Positions 9,825-18,523 are shown, counted from the first letter of the stretch. The stretch is 64,000 nt of DNA from Streptomyces sp. Tue 6430 (GCA_021568835.1 JAKGSH010000010.1:3906001-3970000), one strand, 5' to 3'. The notes: a model not told the origin generated them from the letters alone. Program-made: numbers and translations.

Positions 9825-11582
9825 TCAGCCGCGGGCCTGCCTGCGGCGCGTGTTCGCCGTGCCGGTCCAGCGGAGCAGGGCCAGTTCCAGGGCGATGATC
9901 GCGAGCGTGCCCCCGATGTGCGGTATGCGGCCCTCGTTGATCCGGTCGACGATCAGGTACACCCCGAGTGCGGCCCAGGCCACGGCCAGGACGGCCAGCA
10001 GGACGACGAGGGCCGCCCAGCCCCAGCCGCCCGCCCGGCTGCTCGCCCGGCCCCGCCCGGCGGTGGGCTCCGGGGTCCGCTCGCGCGGTCGCGGGATCTC
10101 CTCGGGGGCGCGGGCCGGCATCGGGACGACGCACGCGGCGGGGACCGCCGCGTCCAGGGCCGCGACGCGTTCGGCGGTGACGCCCTCGAAGAGGGTCGGT
10201 TCGACGGTGACCGCGAAGCCGTCGAGACCGGTGAGCGCGCGGGCGCCGTCCGGCCGGGCGGTCATCGCGGCACAGGCGTCGTAGCGGACCGTGACCGGGC
10301 CCTTCGGGGTCTCCAGGGTCACGCCCTCGGCGCCGATGACCAGCGCGACCCGGTCGTCCTCCAGGGACGGGTGCCGGGTGCCGGTGACGGCGGCCGGGGA
10401 GAACTGGGGGGCCAGGGTGAAGCCGGCCCAGTCCACGCCCCGGCCGGGCACCTGGAGCAGGGCGGAGTCCCACGTCCGACGGGCCACCTCGTGCAGGTCG
10501 GCGACCGTGACCGCGTTCAGTTCGGCCCGGTGCTGCTCGGGGGAGAGGAGCGGGTGCCCGAGCAGCAGGCTCAGCGCGTACGACGGGAGGACGGCGGCGC
10601 CGAGGTCGGGGGTGTCGTACACCTTGAGGAGCTTGCCGCGCGCGGAGTCCAGTTCGGACTGCTCGATGCGGCCCGCGCGCAGCCGGGCGAGGGTGTCGAC
10701 GAAGCCGCCGACGACCGCGTCCTGCTTGTGCGGCAGGGCGTCCGCGTGGGCGGTGAGGGTGGCGAAGGCGGCGTCGCGCGGGGAGTAGTCGGCCTCCGCG
10801 GCGTAGGAGTAGCCGCCCTCCTGGCGCAGGTCGTGGAAGAGGGCCCGGCCGAGGACGTCCGCGAAGACGGCGGCCGCGGCGGAGCGGGGCAGCACCGAGG
10901 TGAGGACGACGTGGCCGTCGTCGCCGTGGATGTAGGCCGGGGTGACGGGCAGCGCGCTGGTCGCGGCCGGGACCGGTGAGCGGGTCCCCGCGGGCAGTCC
11001 GAGGTCGAGGCCCTCCGGCACGTGGTCGCCGGTGATCCACAGCACCGCGTTGTCCCGGGTGAAACGGGTCTCGGCCCAGTGCCGCACCTGGTCCGCGGTG
11101 AGGCCCCAGGTGCCCAGTTCGTTGTAGCTGGACAGGCCGTGGCCCTGGGCGCCGTAACGCCACAGCGCGAGCGGGGAGTGGGGGCCGCCGCCACGGCTCG
11201 CCGCCTCCGTGCGCAGGATCTCCTTCTCGGTCTCCAGCCGGTCCATCGGCAGGTCCCGCAGGCCCGCGCACACGCTGTTGAGGTGGGCGACGACCTCCGC
11301 CTCGCTGCCGGTGACGTGGAAGAGGGTGTACGCGTTCGCCGTCGCGCCGTTGTAGTGCAGGTCGGACAGGCCGAGGCGGTGCAGGGCGAGGTGCTCGACG
11401 AGGTGCGTGATCCCGGCGGTGGCCAGGGTCTCGTCGGCGCGGCCCACCCGGAAGAACAGTCCGGCGCTGATCTCGTTGCCGGAGCCGGCGGTGTACAGGG
11501 TGGGGACGCCCTGGACGGTGGTGTGGGAGATCAGACCGTCGAGAGCGGTGAGGCCGCTCGGGTCGTGCAGGTCGGTGGTCAT
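9825..11582 (-). CDS. M16-like (pitrilysin-type) metallopeptidase with C-terminal membrane segments
   Basis: 585 residues from ATG at 11582 (MTTDLHDPSG). An inverted zinc motif HLVEH is at about 60-64 within GITHLVEHLALH, and ETEKEILRTE (about 117-126) fits the downstream Glu ligand region of M16 peptidases. A second, HxxEH-less M16-type half follows (LFHDLRQEGGYSYAAEADYS). After a basic Pro-rich linker there are two hydrophobic helices near the C-terminus (WGWAALVVLLAVLAVAWAA and GGTLAIIALELALL), so the peptidase is probably tethered to the membrane facing the cytoplasm. Upstream in-frame extension to 12167 overlaps the next gene and is rejected. The gene starts 14 bp after that gene's stop, so the two are likely co-transcribed. 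Confidence 0.75.
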   Translation of the reverse strand: MTTDLHDPSGLTALDGLISHTTVQGVPTLYTAGSGNEISAGLFFRVGRADETLATAGITHLVEHLALHRLGLSDLHYNGATANAYTLFHVTGSEAEVVAHLNSVCAGLRDLPMDRLETEKEILRTEAASRGGGPHSPLALWRYGAQGHGLSSYNELGTWGLTADQVRHWAETRFTRDNAVLWITGDHVPEGLDLGLPAGTRSPVPAATSALPVTPAYIHGDDGHVVLTSVLPRSAAAAVFADVLGRALFHDLRQEGGYSYAAEADYSPRDAAFATLTAHADALPHKQDAVVGGFVDTLARLRAGRIEQSELDSARGKLLKVYDTPDLGAAVLPSYALSLLLGHPLLSPEQHRAELNAVTVADLHEVARRTWDSALLQVPGRGVDWAGFTLAPQFSPAAVTGTRHPSLEDDRVALVIGAEGVTLETPKGPVTVRYDACAAMTARPDGARALTGLDGFAVTVEPTLFEGVTAERVAALDAAVPAACVVPMPARAPEEIPRPRERTPEPTAGRGRASSRAGGWGWAALVVLLAVLAVAWAALGVYLIVDRINEGRIPHIGGTLAIIALELALLRWTGTANTRRRQARG

Positions 11583-11596
11583 GTGCCGGTGCCCCC

Positions 11597-12556
11597 TCAG
11601 GCCTGTGCCGCGAGCGTGCGGAACTTCAGGAACGACGCCTTCGGGTCGCTCGTGTACTCCCACGGGAACTCCGTGGCCCGGTCGCCGAGGAAGGCGAAGT
11701 GCCGGGCCGCGTCGGCGTGGTGGCCGCCGACCGAGAAGGCGAACGCGAAGGCGCTGTGCGCGCCGACCGAGTACCAGTCGGGGCGGTGGCCGGGGTGCAG
11801 GACCGAGACCTGCGCGGCGAAGCGCAGATCGTCGCGGACCGGTACACCGCGCAGGTAGGCCGCGCCGTCGGGGCTGCCCAGGTCCAGCCAGTGCTCGATG
11901 TGGGCGAGGGCCACCACGGTGCCGGAGTGCGAGCCGTCCGGCGCCGCGGTCGCGCACTCGCGGGCGAAGGCGTGCGCCGCCTCCCAGGTGCCGCCCCACT
12001 TCGGGCAGAGCTGCTGGAGCAGCTGCGTCTGCGCGCGGTAGTGGTGCGGGTGGTGGGCGGACAGCCGGTCGTAGCGGCGGCGCGCCTCGGCCTGTCCCAG
12101 CTGGAGGCCGCGCGCGGTGGTCAGCCGCACCGTCCAGGCGGGGGCGTACGCCGGCTGCTGCGCGCACACCTCGATCAGCAGCTGCTCGGCCCGGCGCAGC
12201 CAGGAGTGGAACTGCTCGAACTGGTCGCGCGAGACGTCCTGCGCGCGGGCGCCGCTGCGGATGTCCCAGCCGATGTGGACGTACCGTTCGGCGAGCAGGG
12301 TGCGCGGCAGCGGATCGGCGGGGAGTTCGGCGACGGCCCGCTCCAGGAAGCTCTCGACGCCGGGGGTCCCGGCGAGGACGGAGGAGACCATCGAGATCTT
12401 CTCCGCCGAGTCCAGCCCCTGGACGAAGGCCCGGACGGCGGGCCAGTCACCGGCCTCCGCGGCCGTGCGCAGCGGGACCAGCTCGGGTGTGTTGTCGTAC
12501 GGGTCGAAGGTCGGTCCCGGAGAGCCCGTGGATCCGCCCCTGCTGATACTGCTCAT
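11597..12556 (-). CDS. Conserved helical (TPR-like) protein of unknown function
   Basis: 319 residues, soluble, no signal peptide or membrane segment. It is rich in short helices with repeat-like spacing (PLRTAAEAGDWPAVRAFVQG, WLRRAEQLLIEVCAQQPAYAPAW, RRRYDRLSAHHPHHYRAQTQLLQQLCPKWGG, WEAAHAFAREC), suggesting a TPR-like or DUF4034-like scaffold; the family name is uncertain. It appears to be the first gene of a two-gene unit with the M16-type peptidase, so it may act with it. Confidence 0.65.
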   Translation of the reverse strand: MSSISRGGSTGSPGPTFDPYDNTPELVPLRTAAEAGDWPAVRAFVQGLDSAEKISMVSSVLAGTPGVESFLERAVAELPADPLPRTLLAERYVHIGWDIRSGARAQDVSRDQFEQFHSWLRRAEQLLIEVCAQQPAYAPAWTVRLTTARGLQLGQAEARRRYDRLSAHHPHHYRAQTQLLQQLCPKWGGTWEAAHAFARECATAAPDGSHSGTVVALAHIEHWLDLGSPDGAAYLRGVPVRDDLRFAAQVSVLHPGHRPDWYSVGAHSAFAFAFSVGGHHADAARHFAFLGDRATEFPWEYTSDPKASFLKFRTLAAQA

Positions 12557-12780
12557 GCCCCCGCCCCCTGGCGTTGCCGTCCGCGCGCGCCGACTGGCCC
12601 CCCAGGGCGCGGGCGGTGAAGTGATGGTGTGTCGTGTGCTGATCGGTCTGTGATCGGTCCGCGGTCGGTCCGTGTGCGAGCGGTGCGACCGTGTGATCAG
12701 GTCGCCGCAGGCTAGCAGCCGGCTCCGACAACCGCGTGGGCGGCCGGGGCGGGCGCTCCGCCCGCCGTAGGGTGCTCGGC

Positions 12781-13151
12781 ATGAGCATCATCGGGGTCGG
12801 TATCGACGTGGCCGAGATCGACCGGTTCGCGGCATCGCTGGAACGTACGCCCGCGCTGGCCCAACGCCTTTTCCTGGAGAGCGAGTTGCTGCTGCCGAGT
12901 GGGGAACGGCGGGGTATCGCCTCGCTCGCGGCCCGGTTCGCGGCGAAGGAGGCCCTCGCCAAGGCGCTGGGCGCTCCGCGGGGCTGCTGTGGACGGACGC
13001 GGAGGTGTACGTGGAGGACAGCGGGCAGCCGCGGCTGCGGGTGCGCGGGAGCGTCGCCGCCCGCGCCGCCGAACTGGGCGTGCAGGCCTGGCACGTGTCG
13101 CTGAGTCATGACGCCGGTGTCGCCTCGGCGGTGGTGATCGCGGAGGGGTGA
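12781..13151 (+). CDS. acpS: Holo-[acyl-carrier-protein] synthase (one apparent frameshift)
   Basis: Transfers phosphopantetheine from CoA to acyl carrier proteins. ATG at 12781 gives MSIIGVGIDVAEIDRF, with the metal-binding Asp in GIDV, followed by the second motif RFAAKEALAKALG. The frame then breaks in the G run at 12980-12983. Adding one G continues as LLWTDAEVYVEDSGQPRL and WHVSLSHDAGVASAVVIAEG to the TGA at 13149-13151, giving 123 residues, the usual length. The second part has no start codon of its own. Because AcpS is essential for fatty acid synthesis, I read the break as a base-call error. Confidence 0.9.
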
Positions 13152-13233
13152 TCGCGGCGGGGCGATTGCGGCGGGGCGATTGCGGCGGGGCGATCGCGGC
13201 AGGGCGATTGCGGCGGGGCGATCGCGGCGGGGC
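13150..13233. repeat. Six copies of a 14-bp tandem repeat overlapping the acpS stop
   Basis: The unit GATCGCGGCGGGGC (with GATT variants and one A substitution) repeats six times head to tail between acpS and nnrD. The first unit overlaps the last two bases of the acpS stop codon. Confidence 0.9.
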
Positions 13234-13287
13234 GGGAGGGCCGGGCGGGTCCGCCCGCGGCGGACGGCCCGGTGTTTGACTGGGCGC

Positions 13288-14724
13288 ATGCGTACTGCCT
13301 ATTGCGTGGACACGGTCCGGGCCGCCGAGCGGGACCTGATGGCACGGCTCCCGGAGGGGGCCCTGATGCAGCGGGCCGCCGCCGGGCTCGCCGCCGCCTG
13401 CGCCGATCTGCTGGGGCGGGTGTACGGACGCCGCGTCGTCCTGCTCGTCGGCAGCGGCGACAACGGGGGTGACGCCCTGTACGCCGGGGCCCGGCTGGCC
13501 CGGCGCGGCGCGGGCGTGACGGCCGTGCCGCTCGCCCCCGGGCGCGCGCACGCCGGCGGACTGGCCGCGTTGCTGCGGGCCGGCGGGCGGACCGTGGCGC
13601 CCGGGGACGCCGACGGGCCGATCCGGCGGGCCGACCTCGTCCTCGACGGCGTCGTCGGCATCGGCGGGCGCGGCGGACTGCGCGAGGACGCGGCCCGGCT
13701 CGCCGCGCTGGCCGAGGGGTCCCGGGCCGCCGTCGTCGCCGTCGACCTGCCCAGCGGCGTCGAGGCCGACACCGGCGAGGTGCGGGGCGCCGCCGTGCGG
13801 GCCGACCTCACCGTGACGTTCGGGACGCACAAGCCGGCCCTGCTGGTCGATCCGGCGCGCGGGCACGCCGGGGCGGTGCGGCTCGTCGACATCGGCCTCG
13901 ACCTGCCCGACGAGCCGGACCTGGAGGCCCTCCAGCACGCCGACGTGGCCCGACTGCTGCCGGTGCCGGGCGCCGAGAGCGACAAGTACCGGCGCGGGGT
14001 GGTCGGGATCGCCGCCGGGTCCGCGCGCTATCCGGGCGCCGCCGTCCTGGCGGTCGCCGGCGCGCTGCGGGGCGGGGCGGGCGCCGTGCGGTACGTCGGG
14101 CCCGCCGGGCAGGCCGTGCTCGCGCGCCACCCCGAGACGCTGGTGTCCGACCGTGGGCCCGCGCGGGCCGGGCGGGTGCAGGCGTGGGTCGTCGGGCCCG
14201 GCGCCGGGGACGACGCCGCCACCGTGGCCGAGGTGCTCGCCTCCGACGTGCCGGTGCTGATCGACGCGGACGGGCTGCGGCTCGCCGACGTGGACGCGGT
14301 GCGCGGGCGTACGGCGCCGACGCTGATGACCCCGCACGCCGGGGAGGCGGCGGCGCTGCTGGGGGTGGCGCGGGAGGAGGTCGAGGCGGGACGGCTGGCC
14401 GCCGCGCGGGAGCTGGCGGGGCGCTACGGGGCGGCCGTGCTGCTGAAGGGGGCCACGACGCTGGTCGTGGGGGAGGGCGGCGGGGACCCGGTGCGGGTGA
14501 ACCCGACGGGGACGCCGTGGCTGGCCACGGCCGGCAGCGGGGACGTGCTGTCGGGGGTGGCGGGGTCGCTGCTGGCAGCGGGACTGTCGGCGGTGGACGC
14601 CGGCAGCACGGGGGCGTACCTGCACGGGCTGGCCGGGCGGTTCGCGGCGGCGGGGGCGCCGGTGGGGGCGTACGAGGTGGCGGAGGCACTGCCGAGGGCC
14701 TGGCGCGATGTCGTACGGGAGTGA
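13288..14724 (+). CDS. nnrD: Bifunctional NAD(P)H-hydrate epimerase / ADP-dependent NAD(P)H-hydrate dehydratase
   Basis: Repairs hydrated NAD(P)H: an N-terminal epimerase domain (about 1-215, GSGDNGGDALYAG and VDLPSGVEADTG) fused to a C-terminal ribokinase-like dehydratase (about 225-478, TPHAGEAAALLG, LLKGATTLV, GTPWLATAGSGDVLSGVAG). 478 residues from ATG at 13288 (MRTAYCVDTVRAAE), the typical N-terminus; the in-frame extension to 13180 only reads through the tandem repeat. It is followed 168 bp later by alr, an order conserved in actinobacteria. Confidence 0.95.
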   Translation: MRTAYCVDTVRAAERDLMARLPEGALMQRAAAGLAAACADLLGRVYGRRVVLLVGSGDNGGDALYAGARLARRGAGVTAVPLAPGRAHAGGLAALLRAGGRTVAPGDADGPIRRADLVLDGVVGIGGRGGLREDAARLAALAEGSRAAVVAVDLPSGVEADTGEVRGAAVRADLTVTFGTHKPALLVDPARGHAGAVRLVDIGLDLPDEPDLEALQHADVARLLPVPGAESDKYRRGVVGIAAGSARYPGAAVLAVAGALRGGAGAVRYVGPAGQAVLARHPETLVSDRGPARAGRVQAWVVGPGAGDDAATVAEVLASDVPVLIDADGLRLADVDAVRGRTAPTLMTPHAGEAAALLGVAREEVEAGRLAAARELAGRYGAAVLLKGATTLVVGEGGGDPVRVNPTGTPWLATAGSGDVLSGVAGSLLAAGLSAVDAGSTGAYLHGLAGRFAAAGAPVGAYEVAEALPRAWRDVVRE

Positions 14725-14892
14725 GACGGGGAGGGTTCCCGCCTGCCCGCCTGCCCGCCCGGCCCCGGCCCCGGGGAGGCGCCCGGCCCCGGACTCCCCC
14801 GGGAGGCCCCGGACCGGCGGGAACGCCCCGTGGCGCCCGCTGTCCGGACCGGCTCTCCGTGCGCGTCCGGGGGCTCTGAGAGACTGGGCGCG

Positions 14893-16071
14893 ATGAGTGA
14901 GACTGCACAGCCGGCCGCCGCCCCGTCGCGCGCCCGCGCCGAGATCGATCTGGCCGCGCTGCGGGCCAACGTGCGCGCCCTGCGCGCGAAGGCGCCCGGC
15001 GCGGCGTTCATGGCCGTGGTCAAGGCCGACGGGTACGGCCACGGCGCGGTTCCCTGCGCCCGCGCCGCCGTCGAGGCGGGCGCCACCTGGATCGGCACCG
15101 CCACCCCGGAGGAGGCCCTCGCGCTGCGCGCCGGGGCGGGCCTGCCGGCGGACGTCCGGATCATGTGCTGGCTGTGGACCCCGGGCGGACCCTGGCGGGA
15201 GGCCGTCGAGGCGGACCTGGACGTGTCCGTGAGCGGCCTGTGGGCGTTGCGCGAGGCAGTCGAGGGGGCGCGGCTCGCCGGGCGGGCCGCCCGCGTGCAG
15301 CTCAAGGCCGACACGGGCCTCGGGCGCAACGGCTGCCAGCCCGCCGACTGGCCCGAACTGGTCGCCGAGGCGCTGCGCGCCGAGCGCGCGGGCCTCGTCC
15401 GGATCACCGGCCTGTGGTCGCACTTCGCCTGCGCCGACGAACCCGGCCACCCCTCCGTCGCCGCCCAGCTCGCCCGCTTCCGCGAGATGCTGGCGTACGC
15501 CGAGGAGCACGGCGTACGGCCCGAGGTGCGGCACATCGCCAACTCGCCGGCCGTGCTGACCCTCCCCGAGACCCACTTCGACCTGATCCGGCCGGGCATC
15601 GCCATGTACGGCGTCTCCCCGAGCCCCGAGCTGGGCTCCGCCGCCGACCTGGGACTGCGCCCGGTGATGACGCTGTCGGCCTCGCTGGCCCTGGTCAAGC
15701 ACGTGCCCGGCGGCCACGGCGTCAGTTACGGCCACCACTACACGACCCCCGGCGAGACCACCCTCGGCCTGGTCCCCCTCGGCTACGCCGACGGCGTCCC
15801 CCGGCACGCCTCCGGCACCGGCCCCGTCCTCGTCGGCGGCAAGTGGCGCACGGTCGCCGGGCGGATCGCGATGGACCAGTTCGTCGTCGACCTGGGCGGC
15901 GACGAGCCCGCCCCCGGCGAGGAGGCCGTGCTCTTCGGCCCCGGCGACCGGGGCGAGCCCACCGCCGAGGACTGGGCGCAGGCCGCGGGCACCATCGCGT
16001 ACGAGATCGTCACGCGCATCGGGACACGCGTTCCGCGCGTCTGCACCGGCGAGGCGGAGCGGACCCCGTGA
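14893..16071 (+). CDS. alr: Alanine racemase
   Basis: PLP-dependent racemase producing D-alanine for peptidoglycan. 392 residues from ATG at 14893 (MSETAQPAA). The PLP lysine is in AVVKADGYGHGA (Lys about 44). The second catalytic residue, Tyr, is in GVSYGHHYTT. Other blocks: KADTGLGRNG, LWSHFACADEP, HIANSPAVL, RPGIAMYGVSPSP, VPLGYADGVPR, and GRIAMDQFVVDLG. It sits in the nnrD-alr-hydrolase-tsaE series, probably one transcription unit. Confidence 0.97.
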   Translation: MSETAQPAAAPSRARAEIDLAALRANVRALRAKAPGAAFMAVVKADGYGHGAVPCARAAVEAGATWIGTATPEEALALRAGAGLPADVRIMCWLWTPGGPWREAVEADLDVSVSGLWALREAVEGARLAGRAARVQLKADTGLGRNGCQPADWPELVAEALRAERAGLVRITGLWSHFACADEPGHPSVAAQLARFREMLAYAEEHGVRPEVRHIANSPAVLTLPETHFDLIRPGIAMYGVSPSPELGSAADLGLRPVMTLSASLALVKHVPGGHGVSYGHHYTTPGETTLGLVPLGYADGVPRHASGTGPVLVGGKWRTVAGRIAMDQFVVDLGGDEPAPGEEAVLFGPGDRGEPTAEDWAQAAGTIAYEIVTRIGTRVPRVCTGEAERTP

Positions 16072-16272
16072 GCGCGTTCTCCTGAACGCGCCCGCGCCCC
16101 CGTACATACGCGTGCGATTCGTGTGCATGCGATTCATGTGAACGAGGAACCAAACGGGTGTCCGCGCGCCGGGCGCCCCGGCAACCGGCGGCGCCCGGCG
16201 GCACTCAGCGGCACCCGGCGACATCCTGCACACCCTGCACACCCTGCGGCATCCGGCGAAGAGGAGCGGTAC

Positions 16273-17526
16273 GTGAGCGAGAGCAGCGCGGAGGCGTTGA
16301 CGAGTGCCGCCTCGGCGGTCGTCGACGCCGCCTCCGCCACGGGGGCCGGCGGCTGGCGCCGGGCGACCGGCGTCGCGGGGGTCGCGATAGGCGTGATCGC
16401 CGCGGGCGCCGCGGCCGGAGTCGCCCTGGAGCGGATGACCGTCGGGCGGGGCATGCGGGCCAGGGCCCGCCTCGCCCTGGACGCGACGGGCCCGTACGGC
16501 GCCCTCCGCGGCACCCCCGGCAAGGCCGTCGCCGACGACGGCACCGAGCTGTACTACGAGGTCGACGACGTCGAGCCGCAGGGCGGACCGGCGAACCGCC
16601 GGCGCAGGCTGTTCGGCCGCAAGGCCCCGCTCCCCGTCACCGTCGTCTTCAGCCACGGCTACTGCCTCACCCAGGACTCCTGGCACTTCCAGCGGGAGGC
16701 CCTGCGGGGCGTCGTACGGACCGTGCACTGGGACCAGCGCAGCCACGGCCGGTCCGCGCGCGGCGCGGCCCAGCTGCGGGACGGCGAGCCCCTCACCATC
16801 GAGCAGCTGGGCCGCGACCTGAAGGCCGTCATCGACGCGGCCGTGCCGGAGGGGCCCATCGTGCTCGTCGGACACTCGATGGGCGGCATGACCGTCATGG
16901 CGCTGGCCGCGCAGTTCCCCGAGCTGATCCTCGAGCGGGTCGTCGCCACCGCCTTCGTCGGTACGTCGTCCGGGCGGCTCGGCGAGGTGAACTTCGGCCT
17001 GCCGGTCGCCGGGGTGAACGCCGTGCGGCGGGTGCTGCCGGGCGTGCTGAAGGCGCTGGGCCAGCAGGCCGCGCTGGTGGAGAAGGGTCGGCGGGCCACC
17101 GCCGACCTGTTCGCCGGGATCATCAAGCGGTACTCGTTCGCCTCGCGGGACGTGGACCCGGCCGTCGCCCGGTTCGCCGAGCGGATGATCGAGGGCACGC
17201 CGATCGACGTGGTCGCCGAGTTCTACCCGGCCTTCACCGACCACGACAAGACCGAGGCGCTCGCCTGTTTCTCGGACATGCCGGTCCTGGTGCTGGCCGG
17301 CATCGGGGACCTGGTGACGCCGAGCGAGCACAGCGAGGCCATCGCCGACCTGCTGCCGGACGCCGAACTGGTGCTCGTCCCCGACGCCGGCCACCTCGTG
17401 ATGCTGGAGCACCCGGAGGTCGTCACCGACCGGCTCGCCGACCTGCTCACCCGCGCGGGCGCCGTACCGGCAGGCGTTACCGTGGGTGGCTATGGAAGCA
17501 CCAGCAGCGGCACGCAACCCGGCTGA
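16273..17526 (+). CDS. Alpha/beta-fold hydrolase, membrane-anchored
   Basis: 417 residues from GTG at 16273, eight bases after a GAGGAG ribosome-binding site. The longer in-frame start at 16123 has repetitive, non-coding character. An N-terminal hydrophobic segment (GVAGVAIGVIAAGAAAGVAL, about 38-57) suggests membrane anchoring. The catalytic core shows the oxyanion region VVFSHGYCLTQDSWHFQ, nucleophile elbow GHSMGG, a late Asp in AGIGDLVTP and His in VPDAGHLVMLEHPE. Substrate unknown. Its 3' end overlaps tsaE by up to 41 bp, so the two are co-translated; this hydrolase-tsaE pairing is common in actinobacteria. Confidence 0.88.
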   Translation: MSESSAEALTSAASAVVDAASATGAGGWRRATGVAGVAIGVIAAGAAAGVALERMTVGRGMRARARLALDATGPYGALRGTPGKAVADDGTELYYEVDDVEPQGGPANRRRRLFGRKAPLPVTVVFSHGYCLTQDSWHFQREALRGVVRTVHWDQRSHGRSARGAAQLRDGEPLTIEQLGRDLKAVIDAAVPEGPIVLVGHSMGGMTVMALAAQFPELILERVVATAFVGTSSGRLGEVNFGLPVAGVNAVRRVLPGVLKALGQQAALVEKGRRATADLFAGIIKRYSFASRDVDPAVARFAERMIEGTPIDVVAEFYPAFTDHDKTEALACFSDMPVLVLAGIGDLVTPSEHSEAIADLLPDAELVLVPDAGHLVMLEHPEVVTDRLADLLTRAGAVPAGVTVGGYGSTSSGTQPG

Positions 17527-18004
17527 GACCGAGCTGACCGTCACCTCCCCCGAGCAGATGCGGGACCTGGGCCGGCGCCTGGCCGAACTGCTGCGCGCGG
17601 GCGATCTCGTGATGCTCAGCGGGGAGCTGGGCGCGGGCAAGACGACACTGACGCGCGGCCTCGGCGAGGGACTCGGCGTGCGGGGCGCGGTCACCTCGCC
17701 CACCTTCGTGATCGCCCGGGTCCACCCGTCCCTGAGGGGCGGTCCGCCGCTCGTCCACGTCGACGCGTACCGCCTGGGCGGCGGGCTCGACGAGATGGAG
17801 GACCTGGACCTCGACGTCTCCCTGCCCGAGTCCGTGATCGTCGTGGAGTGGGGCGAGGGCAAGGTCGAGGAGCTGACCGAGGAACGGCTCCAGGTGCGCA
17901 TCCACCGGGCCGTGGGCGACACGACGGACGAGGTGCGGCGGGTGACGGTCACCGGTCTGGGCCACCGGTGGGCGTCGGCGGACCTGAGCGGACTGGCGGC
18001 CTGA
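17486..18004 (+). CDS. tsaE: tRNA threonylcarbamoyladenosine synthesis ATPase TsaE
   Basis: ATPase partner of TsaB and TsaD in making t6A37 of ANN-decoding tRNAs. 172 residues from GTG at 17486, or 170 from ATG at 17492; both starts lie inside the upstream hydrolase gene. Walker A GELGAGKTT is at about 46-54, followed by RGLGEGLG, VTSPTFVIARVH, HVDAYRLGG and VIVVEWGEG, the standard TsaE blocks. TsaB, RimI and TsaD are encoded 1.4 kb downstream. Confidence 0.96.
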   Translation: MAMEAPAAARNPAETELTVTSPEQMRDLGRRLAELLRAGDLVMLSGELGAGKTTLTRGLGEGLGVRGAVTSPTFVIARVHPSLRGGPPLVHVDAYRLGGGLDEMEDLDLDVSLPESVIVVEWGEGKVEELTEERLQVRIHRAVGDTTDEVRRVTVTGLGHRWASADLSGLAA

Positions 18005-18058
18005 GCGGGGGGCGGCAGGCTGAGCGGTCCGGCAGGCTGAGCGGTCCGGTGGCTTGAA

Positions 18059-18100
18059 CGGGGCGGTGGCCCCGGCCGATCGGCCGGGGCCACCGCCCCG
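18059..18100 (+). terminator. 42-bp perfect palindrome, probable terminator of the nnrD-alr-tsaE unit
   Basis: The two 21-bp halves are exact reverse complements with the centre between 18079 and 18080. No U-run follows. In streptomycetes such U-less hairpins often terminate; it lies 55 bp after tsaE. Confidence 0.6.
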
Positions 18101-18295
18101 TCCGCCGATCGGCCGACGGGCCGCGCCCGCGGGCGGCTCCCCCCCCCCGCCCGTGCGCGCCCGGCGGGCACGGGCGGGCGGGCGCGCGTCGTGGCCCGGC
18201 CGGGCCCCGGACGAGGACGGCGGAGGTTCCGACAGCGTGTCGGCAAAATGTTGCGTTCGGTGTGCCGGGCGTGGTCACATGGTGTTCCGCCCTTG

Positions 18296-18311
18296 GTTAG
18301 GTCTACCTAAC
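18296..18311. promoter_or_regulatory. Inverted repeat resembling an iron-box half-site pair
   Basis: GTTAGGT-CT-ACCTAAC has perfect 7-bp arms. TTAGGT/ACCTAA are the arms of the DmdR/IdeR iron box, but here the spacer is 2 bp, not 7. It lies 29 bp before the small gene at 18341, so it may be an operator. Confidence 0.4.
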
Positions 18312-18340
18312 TAGGTCCGCCCGGCCCCCAGGAGGCGTCC

Positions 18341-18523
18341 ATGCCGGCCACCGAGCCCCAGGTCCCGCGGCGGCCGTCCGTCCCCGCCGGAGTGTCCATG
18401 CGCGACCTGCTGGCGTCCTGCGCCGCGGCGGAGGCCGTCTCCCGGCCGCCGCGCGAGCCCGAGTCCGCCCACCCGGACGAGCGGACCGCCCGCACCGGTG
18501 ACCGGCACCCCGAAGCCGCCTGA
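18341..18523 (+). CDS. Small protein of unknown function (60 aa)
   Basis: Not recognised. The ATG is five bases after a perfect GGAGG ribosome-binding site, the best in this part of the window. The peptide has a short helical centre, SMRDLLASCAAAEAVS, and a charged, Pro-rich disordered C-terminus. Codon third positions are almost all G/C. An inverted repeat at 18296-18311 lies just upstream and could control it. A start at the internal GTG (VSMRDLL) is possible. It is short, so the call is tentative. Confidence 0.55.
   Translation: MPATEPQVPRRPSVPAGVSMRDLLASCAAAEAVSRPPREPESAHPDERTARTGDRHPEAA

Larger units (their letters stand above)
18005..18340. other. 336-bp non-coding stretch after tsaE
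   Basis: It contains two copies of GGCAGGCTGAGCGGTCC, a 42-bp perfect palindrome (18059-18100), GC-rich filler, then an inverted repeat GTTAGGT-CT-ACCTAAC and a GGAGG ribosome-binding site for the small gene at 18341. Confidence 0.7.

Noticed and set aside
13150..13233. A CRISPR array
   Set aside because: The units are 14 bp and contiguous with no unique spacers and no cas genes nearby.
13180..13287. An N-terminal extension of nnrD through the 14-bp repeats
   Set aside because: The peptide is only repeat-encoded Arg/Gly; the family start is MRTAYCVDTVRAAE at 13288.
12712..18246. A continuous minus-strand open frame of 1844 codons
   Set aside because: It lies antisense to acpS, nnrD, alr, the hydrolase and tsaE, all with clear family motifs. 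Long antisense frames are normal in very GC-rich DNA, and its translation is Pro/Arg/Gly-rich without domains.
18296..18311. A certain DmdR/IdeR iron box
   Set aside because: The arms match but the spacing is 2 bp instead of 7, so I keep it only as a candidate operator.
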